Positions 1 to 7,757 of a stretch of DNA of 30,802 bases are shown here, piece by piece. The notes under the pieces are model-generated. The model saw nothing but the letters and a program-made list of their open reading frames with translations. It made no database searches and had not been told where the DNA came from. The translations under genes were made by a program, and so were the position numbers. Positions within the stretch are counted from its first letter, which is position 1; the number at the start of each line of letters is the position of its first letter. This stretch comes from a virus: positions 1 through 30,802 of the IMG/VR virus record IMGVR_UViG_3300009365_000169, one strand, 5' to 3'.

Positions 1-378
1 TACTTTTTGAACCGCATCTGGTGTAAACCGAACCAATCCTTGAAGCGTTCTGCCAGTGATCCGAAGATCAGTAATCCAGCCTGCCGCTTCTCGATCTGCT
101 TGGTGTCCATAATTAAATTGCAGTTCTTTTGTTTTTACTCCGAGAACATTACCTTTGAAATTATTAATAAAATCTTGCAATGTTTTCTTCGTGATTTCGA
201 AAGATTTAAAAGAGCCTTTCCAGTTGCCAACACGAATTATATCAATCCATGATTCAGCATCATCTTGAAGCTTCAAAGATTCAGAGCCAAATAAATTACG
301 CGGTTGCGAAGCATCTGAGTCAAGGAATGCTTGACCGCCGATGTTCCGAAAGCGTGTAATTGTTTTCAGGTCTTTCAT
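1..378 (-). CDS. Mu gpI-like phage head protease/scaffold (partial)
   Basis: The gene starts at ATG 378 and runs off the left edge after 126 codons, so only the N-terminus is present. The visible protein has the pattern of the Mu I-protein family: a strand with WIDIIRVGNW, then FEITKKTLQDFINNF, a short GV segment, QFNYGHQADREAAGW and a strand LRITGRTLQGLVRFTP. In that family the enzyme is the maturation protease that cuts the scaffold (and itself) during capsid assembly. The H of YGHQ fits the conserved histidine position of the family. It follows the portal-MuF gene by 52 bp, which is the Mu-like head order (portal, F, protease/scaffold, capsid). A possible promoter (TGGACA, 18 bp, TAAAAT) lies in the gap. 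No SD is seen. The family call is by pattern recognition. Confidence 0.75.
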   Translation of the reverse strand, partial: MKDLKTITRFRNIGGQAFLDSDASQPRNLFGSESLKLQDDAESWIDIIRVGNWKGSFKSFEITKKTLQDFINNFKGNVLGVKTKELQFNYGHQADREAAGWITDLRITGRTLQGLVRFTPDAVQKV

Positions 379-430
379 CTTTTTAAATCTGTTATCTTTA
401 TTTTAAGCGGAAAGCCCCAATATTGTCCAG

Positions 431-2638
431 TTATTTTTTATTTTTATTTATCTGCTTTTTTGCAGGTGAATCTTTGACGTTTGTCGGAGTACTCGGCTGT
501 TTTGTTTTAAAAGGATCAGGTGAAATATTTTTCATGACTGATTCTGGTGGTGGATTCAGGTTCGGTTTTTCTTCCTGATCTTTTCGAACTGCGACAATTC
601 TGGACCGACAAAAAGCATGCACTGGCGGTTGTGGAAGTTGGTTTCTTTTCCTTGTGACACGCCCATCAAGAGATAAGCATACATTTGAAGTTCGATCATC
701 AAGTATTGAAGAATACTGATAACCCCAGATAAGATTTCCAAACTGATCATAAGATGTTCCGATTCCTGAGTTTATCTGTCCATTTGTTGAGATTGACGAA
801 AACAACCCAATCTGTCGATCAGCTGTTGAAGCGATTGAAGCACCGACTGCCGAAGCAACCCCTGATTTACTTGCACCCTTTTTAAGTGATTCAGTCGATA
901 CAAGTTTTGCTTCATTGTGTAAATCCTGAAAATGTTTATCGACAAAAGCATCAGACTGAACCTTTGAAACAGCACGAGCAGATGCAGGTGTTTTGACCCG
1001 ACCTTTTGCATTCAGTTCAGATGCCGCTTCTGTTTTTCCGAACTCAAAATCAGTATTCAATGCAGTCCGAAGATTCTTTTTCAGTTCGGCTTTTTCTGTG
1101 TTCATCTCTGGACTTATCGCAGGGAATTTGCCATCTTCAATAAATTTTTCAGAGTTCTTTTTAAGTTCTTTCTGTAATTTCTTTGAGGTTTTTGAAGAAA
1201 GAGCGATTTTGACCGCCTCTGATCTGTCCATAAACTTTCGCATTTTTTTGACATCAATCTTTTCTTCGGCAAGTGTAAGTTTTCGAAAAGGGATAAAATC
1301 ATCAGCTAACTTTTTTTTTTGATCAGATTTTTCAATCTTCTTTTTTTCTTTGTCGATTTGTTCCTTTTCTTCATCTTTATCCACTTCTCTTTTTTTCTTC
1401 TCTGGATTCTCAACCTCTGGTTTTTTCTCCGTTGGAGTATTCCGAACACGCTCCACATCCTCTTCCATTTCAGGCAGATCAAGGATTCTTCGTAAAGCTT
1501 TTTCAGTCTGATCATCTGGTGTCACGAATCCTTTTTGTGCCAACTTATTTACAGAATCCGTCAAAAGAGCAATATTTTCTTGCTCAATTCCAGATACTTC
1601 GATCAAAGGGTATTGTTCAACACCATCAAAATTAAAATCAACGAGTTCACGGACAAGTTGCCTGTTCACATTTTCAAGGATCATTTCAGCATGTGCAGTC
1701 ACAGCTTTCAGGAATAATTCTTGATCAGCTTTTCCCTGAGATAAAGCACCCTTGTTTACTCCGAGTTCAAGGAACTGTGCAAGAACTGATTTCGTGATCT
1801 GTCTGTCGTGGTGTCTGATCGCTCCATCAAAATCAAAAGCTGAACCTGCTGTTTCAAACCTGAATTCCCAACCGAAAGGTTCGATCATGTATTGTTTCTC
1901 ATTCGCTCTGAGTTCTTTCAAGGATTTTTCAACCTCGCTTTTTTCAGATGTTTGAATCGGAGTATTTTCTGTTCGCCTTGCGACTGGAATACCGACCCCT
2001 GTTCTTTCTGCTCCAAGAGCCTGAATTTTGTACATGTTTTCCTTGAAATACCAGTGTTTATACGCAGAACGAAGTAAACTTATTCCTTGATAATTATCTC
2101 CCTCTTGATCAATGGTGATCCTGAATACTTTTGCGGATGGTATCTTTACGATCGCTGAATCTTTCCCGCGAAGATCATTTAAAATCTGCTGTTCGATTCC
2201 AGGATTATCAGCATCTCCACCATCTTTCTTATCAGTCAACCAACTTTGAACTGATTTCGGAAGTCGTGGTGCAATTTTCCTGAAAAGAATTTTATCATCC
2301 ATTTTCATATAAACCTTTTCAAAACACATGAATCCAAAGTCAAAAGCCACGAGCATGTGCCTGAGAAAGTTTTTCCAAACGAGATGCTCAAATAAAGCGA
2401 ACTCGACAAACTCTGCGATTTCGATATCTCTTGCATCCTCTGACGCAGGTGTCACAAAATAAGTTCCATTTATAATTGGAAGTTTGACCGCTTGAAGTAT
2501 CGCCTTGACGGATGCATCACCTTTTCGCATTTCATCAAAAGCATCGACTGACTGAGGAAATTCAAGCAAGGTATTATAATCTTCGGAAATAATACCTGAA
2601 AAAATTTCTGTACCCGATGATCCAATTGCCTTTGTCAT
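431..2638 (-). CDS. Fused phage portal (Mu gp29-like, DUF935) and MuF minor head protein
   Basis: 735 aa. Residues about 20-400 resemble Mu gp29-type portal proteins (DUF935), with KIPSAKVFRITIDQEG followed by an SLLRSAYKHWYFKENMYK-type segment and an ERTGVGIP segment. The portal forms the dodecameric DNA gate of the capsid. A strongly charged Lys/Glu linker (about 400-470) joins it to a C-terminal part. That part ends in a MuF/SPP1 gp7-like signature near residues 640-690: ILDDRTSNVC, LDGRV, then PPVHAFCRSR. In Mu and most relatives portal and F protein are separate genes, so this is a fusion. A run of ten A (1311-1320) in the linker region is a possible slippage site; both alternative frames stop at once. 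It lies downstream of terL and a tRNA, and upstream of the protease. Confidence 0.85.
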   Translation of the reverse strand: MTKAIGSSGTEIFSGIISEDYNTLLEFPQSVDAFDEMRKGDASVKAILQAVKLPIINGTYFVTPASEDARDIEIAEFVEFALFEHLVWKNFLRHMLVAFDFGFMCFEKVYMKMDDKILFRKIAPRLPKSVQSWLTDKKDGGDADNPGIEQQILNDLRGKDSAIVKIPSAKVFRITIDQEGDNYQGISLLRSAYKHWYFKENMYKIQALGAERTGVGIPVARRTENTPIQTSEKSEVEKSLKELRANEKQYMIEPFGWEFRFETAGSAFDFDGAIRHHDRQITKSVLAQFLELGVNKGALSQGKADQELFLKAVTAHAEMILENVNRQLVRELVDFNFDGVEQYPLIEVSGIEQENIALLTDSVNKLAQKGFVTPDDQTEKALRRILDLPEMEEDVERVRNTPTEKKPEVENPEKKKREVDKDEEKEQIDKEKKKIEKSDQKKKLADDFIPFRKLTLAEEKIDVKKMRKFMDRSEAVKIALSSKTSKKLQKELKKNSEKFIEDGKFPAISPEMNTEKAELKKNLRTALNTDFEFGKTEAASELNAKGRVKTPASARAVSKVQSDAFVDKHFQDLHNEAKLVSTESLKKGASKSGVASAVGASIASTADRQIGLFSSISTNGQINSGIGTSYDQFGNLIWGYQYSSILDDRTSNVCLSLDGRVTRKRNQLPQPPVHAFCRSRIVAVRKDQEEKPNLNPPPESVMKNISPDPFKTKQPSTPTNVKDSPAKKQINKNKK

Positions 2639-2698
2639 TTTTTTCTGAATAAAAAATCAATCAAATTATGGTACAAAATTGACACAATCGCAAACGAT

Positions 2699-2917
2699 TC
2701 ATTTTTTGAATGCACAAATCACAAAAAGATCATCTTCATTTGCGAAGCTTTCAACAGGAATTCCACCAAAAGCTTCACATTTATCTCGTTCAATGATCAG
2801 GCGATAATCAGGATTTTCAACTTGAATCAGTCTTGTATCAATCTCTTGAAGTGAAAGCAAAATGTATATGAGCAAAAATATTTCTCCCCAAGTTGCCAGT
2901 CGCTTCAATATTTTCAT
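2699..2917 (-). CDS. Small membrane-anchored protein of unknown function
   Basis: 72 aa. A short basic start (MKILKRL) is followed by one hydrophobic segment (about residues 8-24, with IFLLIYILLSL), then a soluble tail of about 45 residues containing two Cys (near KCEAFGG and VICAF). It may be an N-in/C-out anchored protein; the two Cys could form a disulfide outside the cytoplasm. I do not recognise the family. It sits between the tRNA and the portal gene and has its own good promoter 7 bp upstream, so it is probably expressed independently of the head operon and from a nearly leaderless mRNA. Confidence 0.6.
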   Translation of the reverse strand: MKILKRLATWGEIFLLIYILLSLQEIDTRLIQVENPDYRLIIERDKCEAFGGIPVESFANEDDLFVICAFKK

Positions 2918-2924
2918 TACTTAT

Positions 2925-2953
2925 ATCATATTTTTTCGTTCCCCTTTTGTAAA
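2925..2953 (-). promoter_or_regulatory. Sigma70-like promoter for the 2699-2917 gene
   Basis: Reading the minus strand: TTTACA (2948-2953), 17 bp, TATGAT (2925-2930). The -10 ends 7 bp before ATG 2917, so the transcript should start at or next to the start codon. It lacks the TTCAAAG spacer block found in most other promoters here. Confidence 0.6.
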
Positions 2954-2968
2954 ACATTTTATTTTACA

Positions 2969-3042
2969 TGGTATCGGCACGCAGAATCGAACTGCGAACT
3001 TCGGAGAGAAAGTCCGACGTCTTACCATTTGACCATGCCGAC
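2969..3042 (-). tRNA. tRNA-Glu (anticodon UUC)
   Basis: 74 nt including an encoded CCA. A 7-bp acceptor stem (GTCGGCA with TGCCGAT, one G-U), a short D arm (GTC/GAC with an AAATGGTAA loop), a 5-bp anticodon stem (TCGGA/TCCGA) and a T arm (CGCAG/CTGCG with loop TTCGATT) all pair. The anticodon loop is CTTTCTC; the anticodon TTC is at 3008-3010 and would read GAA (Glu). Base 37, next to the anticodon, is U, whereas almost all tRNAs have a purine there. The 5' end of the tRNA directly abuts the stop codon of the terminase gene (3043-3045), so it is probably cut from the head-gene transcript. Confidence 0.85.
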
Positions 3043-4617
3043 TTAAAACTTCTTTGCCATAATCCCACCTGTGATCATTGATTCCTCAGTTTCTTCATTT
3101 TTATAAAAACCGCCACCTTCTTTACACATTTGCATGGCATACGAAAATGCATCCACCCTGTTATCAGGTGTATTCATTTCTTCGGAGAAATCAAACAACT
3201 CATGAAGCAGATCATCACATTCTTGATCATCAGGAAAAAGTACAACTCCAAACTCAATATCTGCTGAATGCCTTTGAAGCCTTCGGACTTTATCAGTATC
3301 AGGATTTAATGGATCAGTGGAAAGTCCATACATCTGGAAAATTTCTCGGAATGCTTCCTGAACTCCATTTGATTCACAGCCGACTCTTTGCGGTTTGTAT
3401 TTTTTTACGATCTGATCAAGATGCTTCGCAAAATCTTTCATGCTCCATCTCCCTGCAGTACAATTCATCACGCAATAATAATTCTTTTCAACACCATGTT
3501 TGACCGAAAACCTTGTAATTGTCACGATCGCTCGTTCATCAGATGTTTCCTTTTTGGAAATGGCTGGATCGATTGCAGTATAAGTCACACCACGCATTTT
3601 GTGACCGTCTTTTTGAAGCCACCAATTTCCATCTTCACCTTGCGAGATATTATTCTTTGAGAATCTCCCTCTTCCTTCATCAAACCAGATTTCCTTCACG
3701 ATTCCCTCACCATCGGACATCGGCTGATTCATGAATTCCTGATTAAACCTTGAAGTTCCAAGCCTGCGTAAAGCTTCAACAGATTTAATATGCTTCTTTT
3801 TATTCTGTACGTTCTTATTCCTCAAAAATGCTTGCTCACGTGTTTGCGTATATCTGGATTCCCAGACAAGTTGACCATTCATGATCAGTTCAACTTTGTG
3901 GAGTTTCCATTCAGGATCATTTTTTGCCAGATTCATCAGGTGTGCGACTGATCCATACTTCGAAATAAAATTACACAGGAATAAAAAATCACAATCGACT
4001 GACGCACCTGTTGTTGTTTCTTCAATGAAGCTGATAACTTTCTGAGTCGTGACCTTTGATTTTTTTGTTTTATCATTTTCGATATCATCAAAAATATAAA
4101 GATCAGGTCTGAATTGATCCTCAAGTTCCCCACGAGTTGAAAGTGCAGTGGATAAAGCACGAAAAAAAACTCCATTCTCAGCTTTGAACTCAAGTAATTG
4201 TTTTGGCTTTGATTGCTTATTCCTCATGCTTGACAAGTCCTCATAATACAACTGATCAAAATCCTGAATAATCTTTTGATTTACCTGTAATTCATTCGCA
4301 ATCGCACGAGCGTTTTTTGCCGCTTTTCTCAGATCAGAACCAACCCAGCCGATATTCATTTTCTTCTTATATACGATGCACCAAACAACGAAAGCACGAG
4401 CGATCGCTGTTTTCGCTGACTCTCGGAACATTACCCATAAAAGATATTTCTGGTGTTCAAACTTTGCATCCTCAAACATTTCCAGATGAAAATCTGGAGT
4501 CCGATGTGTGATATATTTCGCAAAGTAATAAAAGAAAAAGAACCTGAAATTATCCTCACAAACGTACACTCTCACATCTTGCCTTTGTAATAATTCAGCT
4601 TGTCTTTTACTTATCAT
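3043..4617 (-). CDS. terL: Terminase large subunit (packaging ATPase/nuclease)
   Basis: 524 aa, the usual size of TerL. The ATPase half has a deviant Walker A at residues 63-70 (MFRESAKT) and a Walker B at 173-180 (LYIFDDIE). The nuclease half has the RNase H-like acidic residues expected for TerL: D350 in TAIDPA, E415 in VGCESNG and D489 in NRVDAFSY. The protein pumps DNA into the prohead through the portal and cuts the concatemer. It is preceded by the putative small subunit (11 bp gap) and followed without a gap by a tRNA gene. The start ATG 4617 has an A-rich upstream region (AAAAATAAATCGA) and no SD. Confidence 0.93.
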   Translation of the reverse strand: MISKRQAELLQRQDVRVYVCEDNFRFFFFYYFAKYITHRTPDFHLEMFEDAKFEHQKYLLWVMFRESAKTAIARAFVVWCIVYKKKMNIGWVGSDLRKAAKNARAIANELQVNQKIIQDFDQLYYEDLSSMRNKQSKPKQLLEFKAENGVFFRALSTALSTRGELEDQFRPDLYIFDDIENDKTKKSKVTTQKVISFIEETTTGASVDCDFLFLCNFISKYGSVAHLMNLAKNDPEWKLHKVELIMNGQLVWESRYTQTREQAFLRNKNVQNKKKHIKSVEALRRLGTSRFNQEFMNQPMSDGEGIVKEIWFDEGRGRFSKNNISQGEDGNWWLQKDGHKMRGVTYTAIDPAISKKETSDERAIVTITRFSVKHGVEKNYYCVMNCTAGRWSMKDFAKHLDQIVKKYKPQRVGCESNGVQEAFREIFQMYGLSTDPLNPDTDKVRRLQRHSADIEFGVVLFPDDQECDDLLHELFDFSEEMNTPDNRVDAFSYAMQMCKEGGGFYKNEETEESMITGGIMAKKF

Positions 4618-4628
4618 TCGATTTATTT

Positions 4629-5108
4629 TTACTTATCATCTTGATTCAGATCAAACACCTCATCAATCTCACCTTGTTCATCTTCACTGATTGTCGCAAT
4701 CTTGTGCTGAGAAAAGGATTTATTGATCTCCGTCGGTTTCCCCAAACAAAGCCTGAAAAACTTTGCGACATCGATCTTGTCTTTTGCATTACTTAACTTC
4801 TGATCATTTATTACTTGCCTTGCGAAATCATTTATAATTTTTACTTCGGCATTTGAAGCATTCCGCAGAGCAAGTGTCATTTTCTTTTCAAGGTCACGCT
4901 TGAAGTTTGCTTCGGCTTTCTCTGCCTGTTCCTTTTTGATCTTTGCTTTTTTGTCTTTCCACCCCAGAGTTATCTTCTCCAACGCTCCACCAAATTTACT
5001 TGCGTTTTCCTTAAAACCTTTTGCTCTTAAAAACGGTGCAACTTCAAGCCATTCTCCCTCAAGGAACTCAATCCAGAGTGCGTGTTCGTCATGTCTTTGT
5101 TCAGGCAT
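4629..5108 (-). CDS. Putative terminase small subunit
   Basis: 159 aa, charged and helical. It has an N-terminal WIEFLEGEWLEVAPFLRAKGF segment that could form a helix-turn-helix-like DNA-binding unit, a Lys/Glu-rich central helix likely to oligomerise (about residues 50-80), and an acidic tail. The call rests mainly on position directly upstream of terL, size and organisation; sequence similarity to a known TerS family is not obvious to me. TerS recognises the packaging site and stimulates TerL. It could instead be another packaging-linked protein. Confidence 0.55.
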   Translation of the reverse strand: MPEQRHDEHALWIEFLEGEWLEVAPFLRAKGFKENASKFGGALEKITLGWKDKKAKIKKEQAEKAEANFKRDLEKKMTLALRNASNAEVKIINDFARQVINDQKLSNAKDKIDVAKFFRLCLGKPTEINKSFSQHKIATISEDEQGEIDEVFDLNQDDK

Positions 5109-5110
5109 TT

Positions 5111-5290
5111 TTAAATTGATTTATTATTTTTTAAATATCCGATAAAAGTATTTTGTTCTGTTTTTTTTAATTCACATAATCCTTCTCTGTCAATATACAC
5201 TTTGGAATGTACTTTTGACGTAAAGTTCATACCGTGAATAATTACAGTTCTGATTCTCTTATCTTTGAATACGAAAGTTGACTCCATCAT
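5111..5290 (-). CDS. Small protein, unknown function
   Basis: 59 aa from ATG 5290 (a second ATG follows at once). The preceding gene stops at 5292-5294, one base before this ATG (TAA A ATG), which fixes the start; a longer reading upstream would only run through that gene. Rich in beta-type residues (TVIIHGMNFTSKV, YIDREGLCEL). No recognisable domain. Probably translated by reinitiation, as there is no SD. Confidence 0.55.
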   Translation of the reverse strand: MMESTFVFKDKRIRTVIIHGMNFTSKVHSKVYIDREGLCELKKTEQNTFIGYLKNNKSI

Positions 5291-5291
5291 T

Positions 5292-5492
5292 TTAAAATAC
5301 TTTATTGAAAAAGCTTTTAATGCTCTCTTCAAACTGTTTCGAATCGACCATTACCCCTTCTCCATTTTCTTTTTCAATCCAAACGAAATTGATATTCCTT
5401 CCTTGGTAAATATTATATGCACCCGCTTGGATATTACTTCCAGTCAAGGTTTCATCTGTAAACAGATCGAATTCCTGTTTTTCTTCTTTCAT
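5292..5492 (-). CDS. Small acidic protein, unknown function
   Basis: 66 aa starting MKEEKQEFDL at ATG 5492, one base after the stop of the upstream Cys-rich gene (TAA C ATG). The open frame extends further upstream, but there it overlaps that gene and looks non-coding. Contains a probable beta-rich centre (YNIYQGRNINFVWI) and a helical C-terminus. Family unknown. Confidence 0.55.
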   Translation of the reverse strand: MKEEKQEFDLFTDETLTGSNIQAGAYNIYQGRNINFVWIEKENGEGVMVDSKQFEESIKSFFNKVF

Positions 5493-5493
5493 G

Positions 5494-5664
5494 TTAAAAG
5501 TTTGGATGGCGTTTTTTATACTCTTTCCGCCATTTGAGGTATGATTCAATGTCTTCTTGATCCTCTTCATTGAACTCTTGGTATTCATGACCGCAGTGTT
5601 CACAAGGCACAAGATGATCAGCTTTTACTTCCTTGCAAAGACAACAATTAATTCTTGCTCTCAT
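5494..5664 (-). CDS. Small zinc-ribbon-like protein
   Basis: 56 aa from ATG 5664, whose ATGA overlaps the stop of the upstream gene. Two Cys pairs (CCLC near residue 7 and CEHCGH near 24) make a four-Cys zinc knuckle. The rest is an acidic helix (EEDQEDIESYLKW). Such mini zinc ribbons are common in phage early operons and usually mediate protein or nucleic acid contacts, but its role is unknown. Coupled to both neighbours. Confidence 0.6.
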   Translation of the reverse strand: MRARINCCLCKEVKADHLVPCEHCGHEYQEFNEEDQEDIESYLKWRKEYKKRHPNF

Positions 5665-6023
5665 TTCAGTAAACTTATTATTTTTTGGCAAGCACTCTCA
5701 TTGAACATTCCGAAATGTGTTTCACTTCTTTTTGTTCCGATCATATCTGCAAGCCTGTGGTATGCATCCTTTTTTACTCTGAAAGGAACTTGCCATTCTC
5801 CACAAAGGAACTCTTTAATAAATAAACTCTTTGCTTCTTTCCTGAGATTGCGAAGCTCTTTTTTCGCCAAAGTTCCAAGTGCTTCTTTTGTGTTTTTGTG
5901 ACACCCGACATACGCATCACAATTCTTACAGAACCAGATCATATAAGATTTTCCATAATTACGCCCATAAATCACTTTATTCTCAACCCATTCAGCATTC
6001 CTTTCACAATAATTACATTTCAT
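5661..6023 (-). CDS. Zinc-finger protein, DUF3268-like
   Basis: 120 aa. Cys/His positions C3, C6, C32, C35, C41 and H42 flank a YGRNYGKSYMIWFCKNC segment; the combination of a YG-K-x-Y/W motif, CxxC and a GCHKNTKEALGT stretch is characteristic of the DUF3268 zinc-finger family found in phages. The C-terminal half is helical and basic. Molecular role not known. It begins in an ATGA overlap with the 45-aa gene upstream and ends in an ATGA overlap with the next one. Confidence 0.65.
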   Translation of the reverse strand: MKCNYCERNAEWVENKVIYGRNYGKSYMIWFCKNCDAYVGCHKNTKEALGTLAKKELRNLRKEAKSLFIKEFLCGEWQVPFRVKKDAYHRLADMIGTKRSETHFGMFNESACQKIISLLK

Positions 6024-6157
6024 GACAAAAGTTTTACCCTGACAAAAGAATTGAATTTATCACAAATCTCTCTGTGACTCTTTTTTATCCTTCCGCTTGA
6101 AAACCGATAATCCCTGCTGACAACCTGCTTGCATTTCGGACACTCATAATCTTTCAT
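6020..6157 (-). CDS. 45-aa zinc-knuckle protein
   Basis: A short gene (MKDYECPKCKQ to VRVKLLS). It has a CPKC pair near the N-terminus and an SHREIC (H..C) pair about 20 residues later, so a CCHC knuckle is possible. Its TGA (6020-6022) overlaps the next start (ATGA), the same coupling used throughout this operon, which supports it being real despite its size. Function unknown. Confidence 0.6.
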   Translation of the reverse strand: MKDYECPKCKQVVSRDYRFSSGRIKKSHREICDKFNSFVRVKLLS

Positions 6158-6189
6158 CAGGATTATTTTAAATCATTTTGATTATTTTT

Positions 6190-6405
6190 TCAATCTTTTT
6201 TATGAAGTAAATACTCTTTAATGTAATTTGAAATCTTTTTTCGATCTGTATCGCCATCAAGCATTGCGACAACAGCCTCAAGATCATCTTGCATATCTTT
6301 CTTGCAATCCGCATAACCTGCTTCTCGTTCATTTGTGATGATTTGCTCCATGATAAGTTTTATAAAAGTATCGAATTGAGCATTGAGAAACTTTCTTGTT
6401 GTCAT
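6190..6405 (-). CDS. Small helical protein, unknown function
   Basis: 71 aa, mostly helical and acidic/basic mixed. It contains the string DLEAVVAMLDGDTDRKKIS; the neighbouring 6425-6769 protein has a similar MYIVAMFDPNNQRKLS in the same context, so the two may be distant duplicates. No catalytic motif. The upstream gene stops 20 bp before. No SD. Confidence 0.5.
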   Translation of the reverse strand: MTTRKFLNAQFDTFIKLIMEQIITNEREAGYADCKKDMQDDLEAVVAMLDGDTDRKKISNYIKEYLLHKKD

Positions 6406-6424
6406 GCCCCAGATGATACATGAT

Positions 6425-6769
6425 TTATTTGAGAGATTTCAAAAAATCAAGGTTTTCATTTTGATAAAGAATACCCTTTTCAAAATAATTATAAATCGGA
6501 TCTCCACCCCCTGATACATATCGATCAGACACAGCCTTTCTTGTTTCCTCTGAAATCATTCTGGAAAGCTTTCTTTGATTATTCGGATCGAACATTGCGA
6601 CAATATACATGAAATTATCTCTCACATTCCCAATTCCTTTCACATGTTCAGCTTTTTTGTCTGCTGAATATGGATCATTGTAATTTTTCCAGATCAGTTC
6701 TGCCGCAAGCTTCAATTCTCGAAACTGGCTTTCTGGTGGTGCTGTGTAATAAAGCTTTGCTTCGTTCAT
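6425..6769 (-). CDS. Small protein, unknown function (possible paralogue of 6190-6405)
   Basis: 114 aa from ATG 6769 (MNEAKLYYTAPPES), overlapping the upstream TGA as ATGA; the start two codons earlier would be TTG and is less likely. Mixed helical protein with NFMYIVAMFDPNNQRKLSRM in the middle and a Gly-rich turn (SGGGDPIYNYF). Family unknown. Confidence 0.55.
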   Translation of the reverse strand: MNEAKLYYTAPPESQFRELKLAAELIWKNYNDPYSADKKAEHVKGIGNVRDNFMYIVAMFDPNNQRKLSRMISEETRKAVSDRYVSGGGDPIYNYFEKGILYQNENLDFLKSLK

Positions 6770-6960
6770 TGACAAGTTGTTAGTTCTCTCAGGATTATTT
6801 TATGTGCTTCTTCGTAATCTTTCGCAGGAAATTCATTCGTTCTTCTCACGACAAACGGACTTTCGTCTGCATCTTCAAACGCAATGTCATTGAAATACCT
6901 TTTTACTTGAATTTTGTTGTTCGTATGGAGATATCCCCACCACATCAAATCATTTGTCAT
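6766..6960 (-). CDS. Small conserved phage protein with WWGYLHTN motif
   Basis: 64 aa. Reads MTNDLMWWGYLHTNNKIQ, then KRYF, an ESPFV segment and a C-terminal helix (EEAHKIILREL). I have the impression of a recurrent small phage protein (WWGY-H, KRYF, SPFV, EA helix) but cannot name a function. The start overlaps the upstream stop by 11 bp; ATG at the MWW position is an alternative. Confidence 0.6.
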   Translation of the reverse strand: MTNDLMWWGYLHTNNKIQVKRYFNDIAFEDADESPFVVRRTNEFPAKDYEEAHKIILRELTTCQ

Positions 6961-7318
6961 TTTTTCCAAAGTTATCTAATAATTTTGACCTTATATACAT
7001 CTCTGTTGCTTTATGCCCCTCTCTTTGGAGTCCATGAAGAATTATTGAAGTTTCCTTAAAGTGACATAACCCAAAAAACTCAGTCGCATACCTCACACAA
7101 AGATCATGTAAAATATCATACGCTCTGAAATAAAGATTATCCTTCCAGTGTTGACCGAACATTTCCTCTGGTGTCTTGTCTTTATCCTTTTTTCTGAGAT
7201 GCCACCCTGCATGATTTTTGTACCAAAAAAAATCAGTTTCCAGATCACACCCAGCTTTGTATAAGTCCTCAGAAAGAGAAATTGAAGTGAAGTGATCTGG
7301 ATCAGAATCTTTTATCAT
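6950..7318 (-). CDS. Hypothetical protein, 122 aa
   Basis: Soluble protein with several aromatic residues (FFWYKNHAGWHLRKKDKDK) and a helical C-terminal half (YDILHDLCVRYATEFFGL). No motif I can assign. It starts at ATG 7318 in an A-rich region (AAAACAACAAC), 9 bp after the previous stop, and overlaps the next gene by 11 bp. Confidence 0.55.
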   Translation of the reverse strand: MIKDSDPDHFTSISLSEDLYKAGCDLETDFFWYKNHAGWHLRKKDKDKTPEEMFGQHWKDNLYFRAYDILHDLCVRYATEFFGLCHFKETSIILHGLQREGHKATEMYIRSKLLDNFGKNDK

Positions 7319-7327
7319 GTTGTTGTT

Positions 7328-7549
7328 TTAAGTTTCCCTTGACTCTGGATTCTCTCGATAATACCGCATTGTATAAGACAAAGCTTTCAGAACCTTTTCA
7401 TGTGCAAGCATTACTTGGTGATTTACACTTTCAGGCGGTGGAGTGCTTCCATTCGGTCTTGAAAACCCCCTTGCCTTTTGAAGCATTGAATCAGCTTCAA
7501 CGAGAATATCATTTACAACATCAAGGACTTTTTCTGGTGGATGATTCAT
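7328..7549 (-). CDS. Small helical protein, unknown function
   Basis: 73 aa from ATG 7549 (MNHPPEKVLDVVNDIL). The frame is open 15 codons further up, but that part lies inside the preceding gene. Two helices separated by a Pro/Ser-rich loop (RPNGSTPPPESVNH). Could be a small coiled-coil or helical-hairpin protein. Family unknown. Confidence 0.5.
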   Translation of the reverse strand: MNHPPEKVLDVVNDILVEADSMLQKARGFSRPNGSTPPPESVNHQVMLAHEKVLKALSYTMRYYRENPESRET

Positions 7550-7559
7550 TTCAAAAGCT

Positions 7560-7757
7560 TTATTTCGAATTTGATCGTTTTTTGAGTGTCGCAACGTACT
7601 CGATCAGATCGTTTAATTTTTGTGCAAGTTCCTGAGTCGTGATTGTTCTTTCCCCGAAATCGTTCTCGGACTCCTTTGCTCTGAGTTCGATCAGTTGGAA
7701 TACGTCCTTTGGAAACTTCCGTTTTTTTTTATCAGGATTCCTTTTTTTATTAATCAT
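7560..7757 (-). CDS. Small basic helical protein
   Basis: 65 aa. A very basic N-terminus (MINKKRNPDKKKRKFP) is followed by two helices (DVFQLIELRAKESEND and TQELAQKLNDLIEYVATLKK). It might bind nucleic acid, or be a small regulator; this is inference from charge only. Overlaps the previous gene by 8 bp. Confidence 0.5.
   Translation of the reverse strand: MINKKRNPDKKKRKFPKDVFQLIELRAKESENDFGERTITTQELAQKLNDLIEYVATLKKRSNSK

Noticed and set aside
7-252. Plus-strand open frame of 81 codons
   Set aside because: It is antisense to the protease gene, whose protein pattern is clear.
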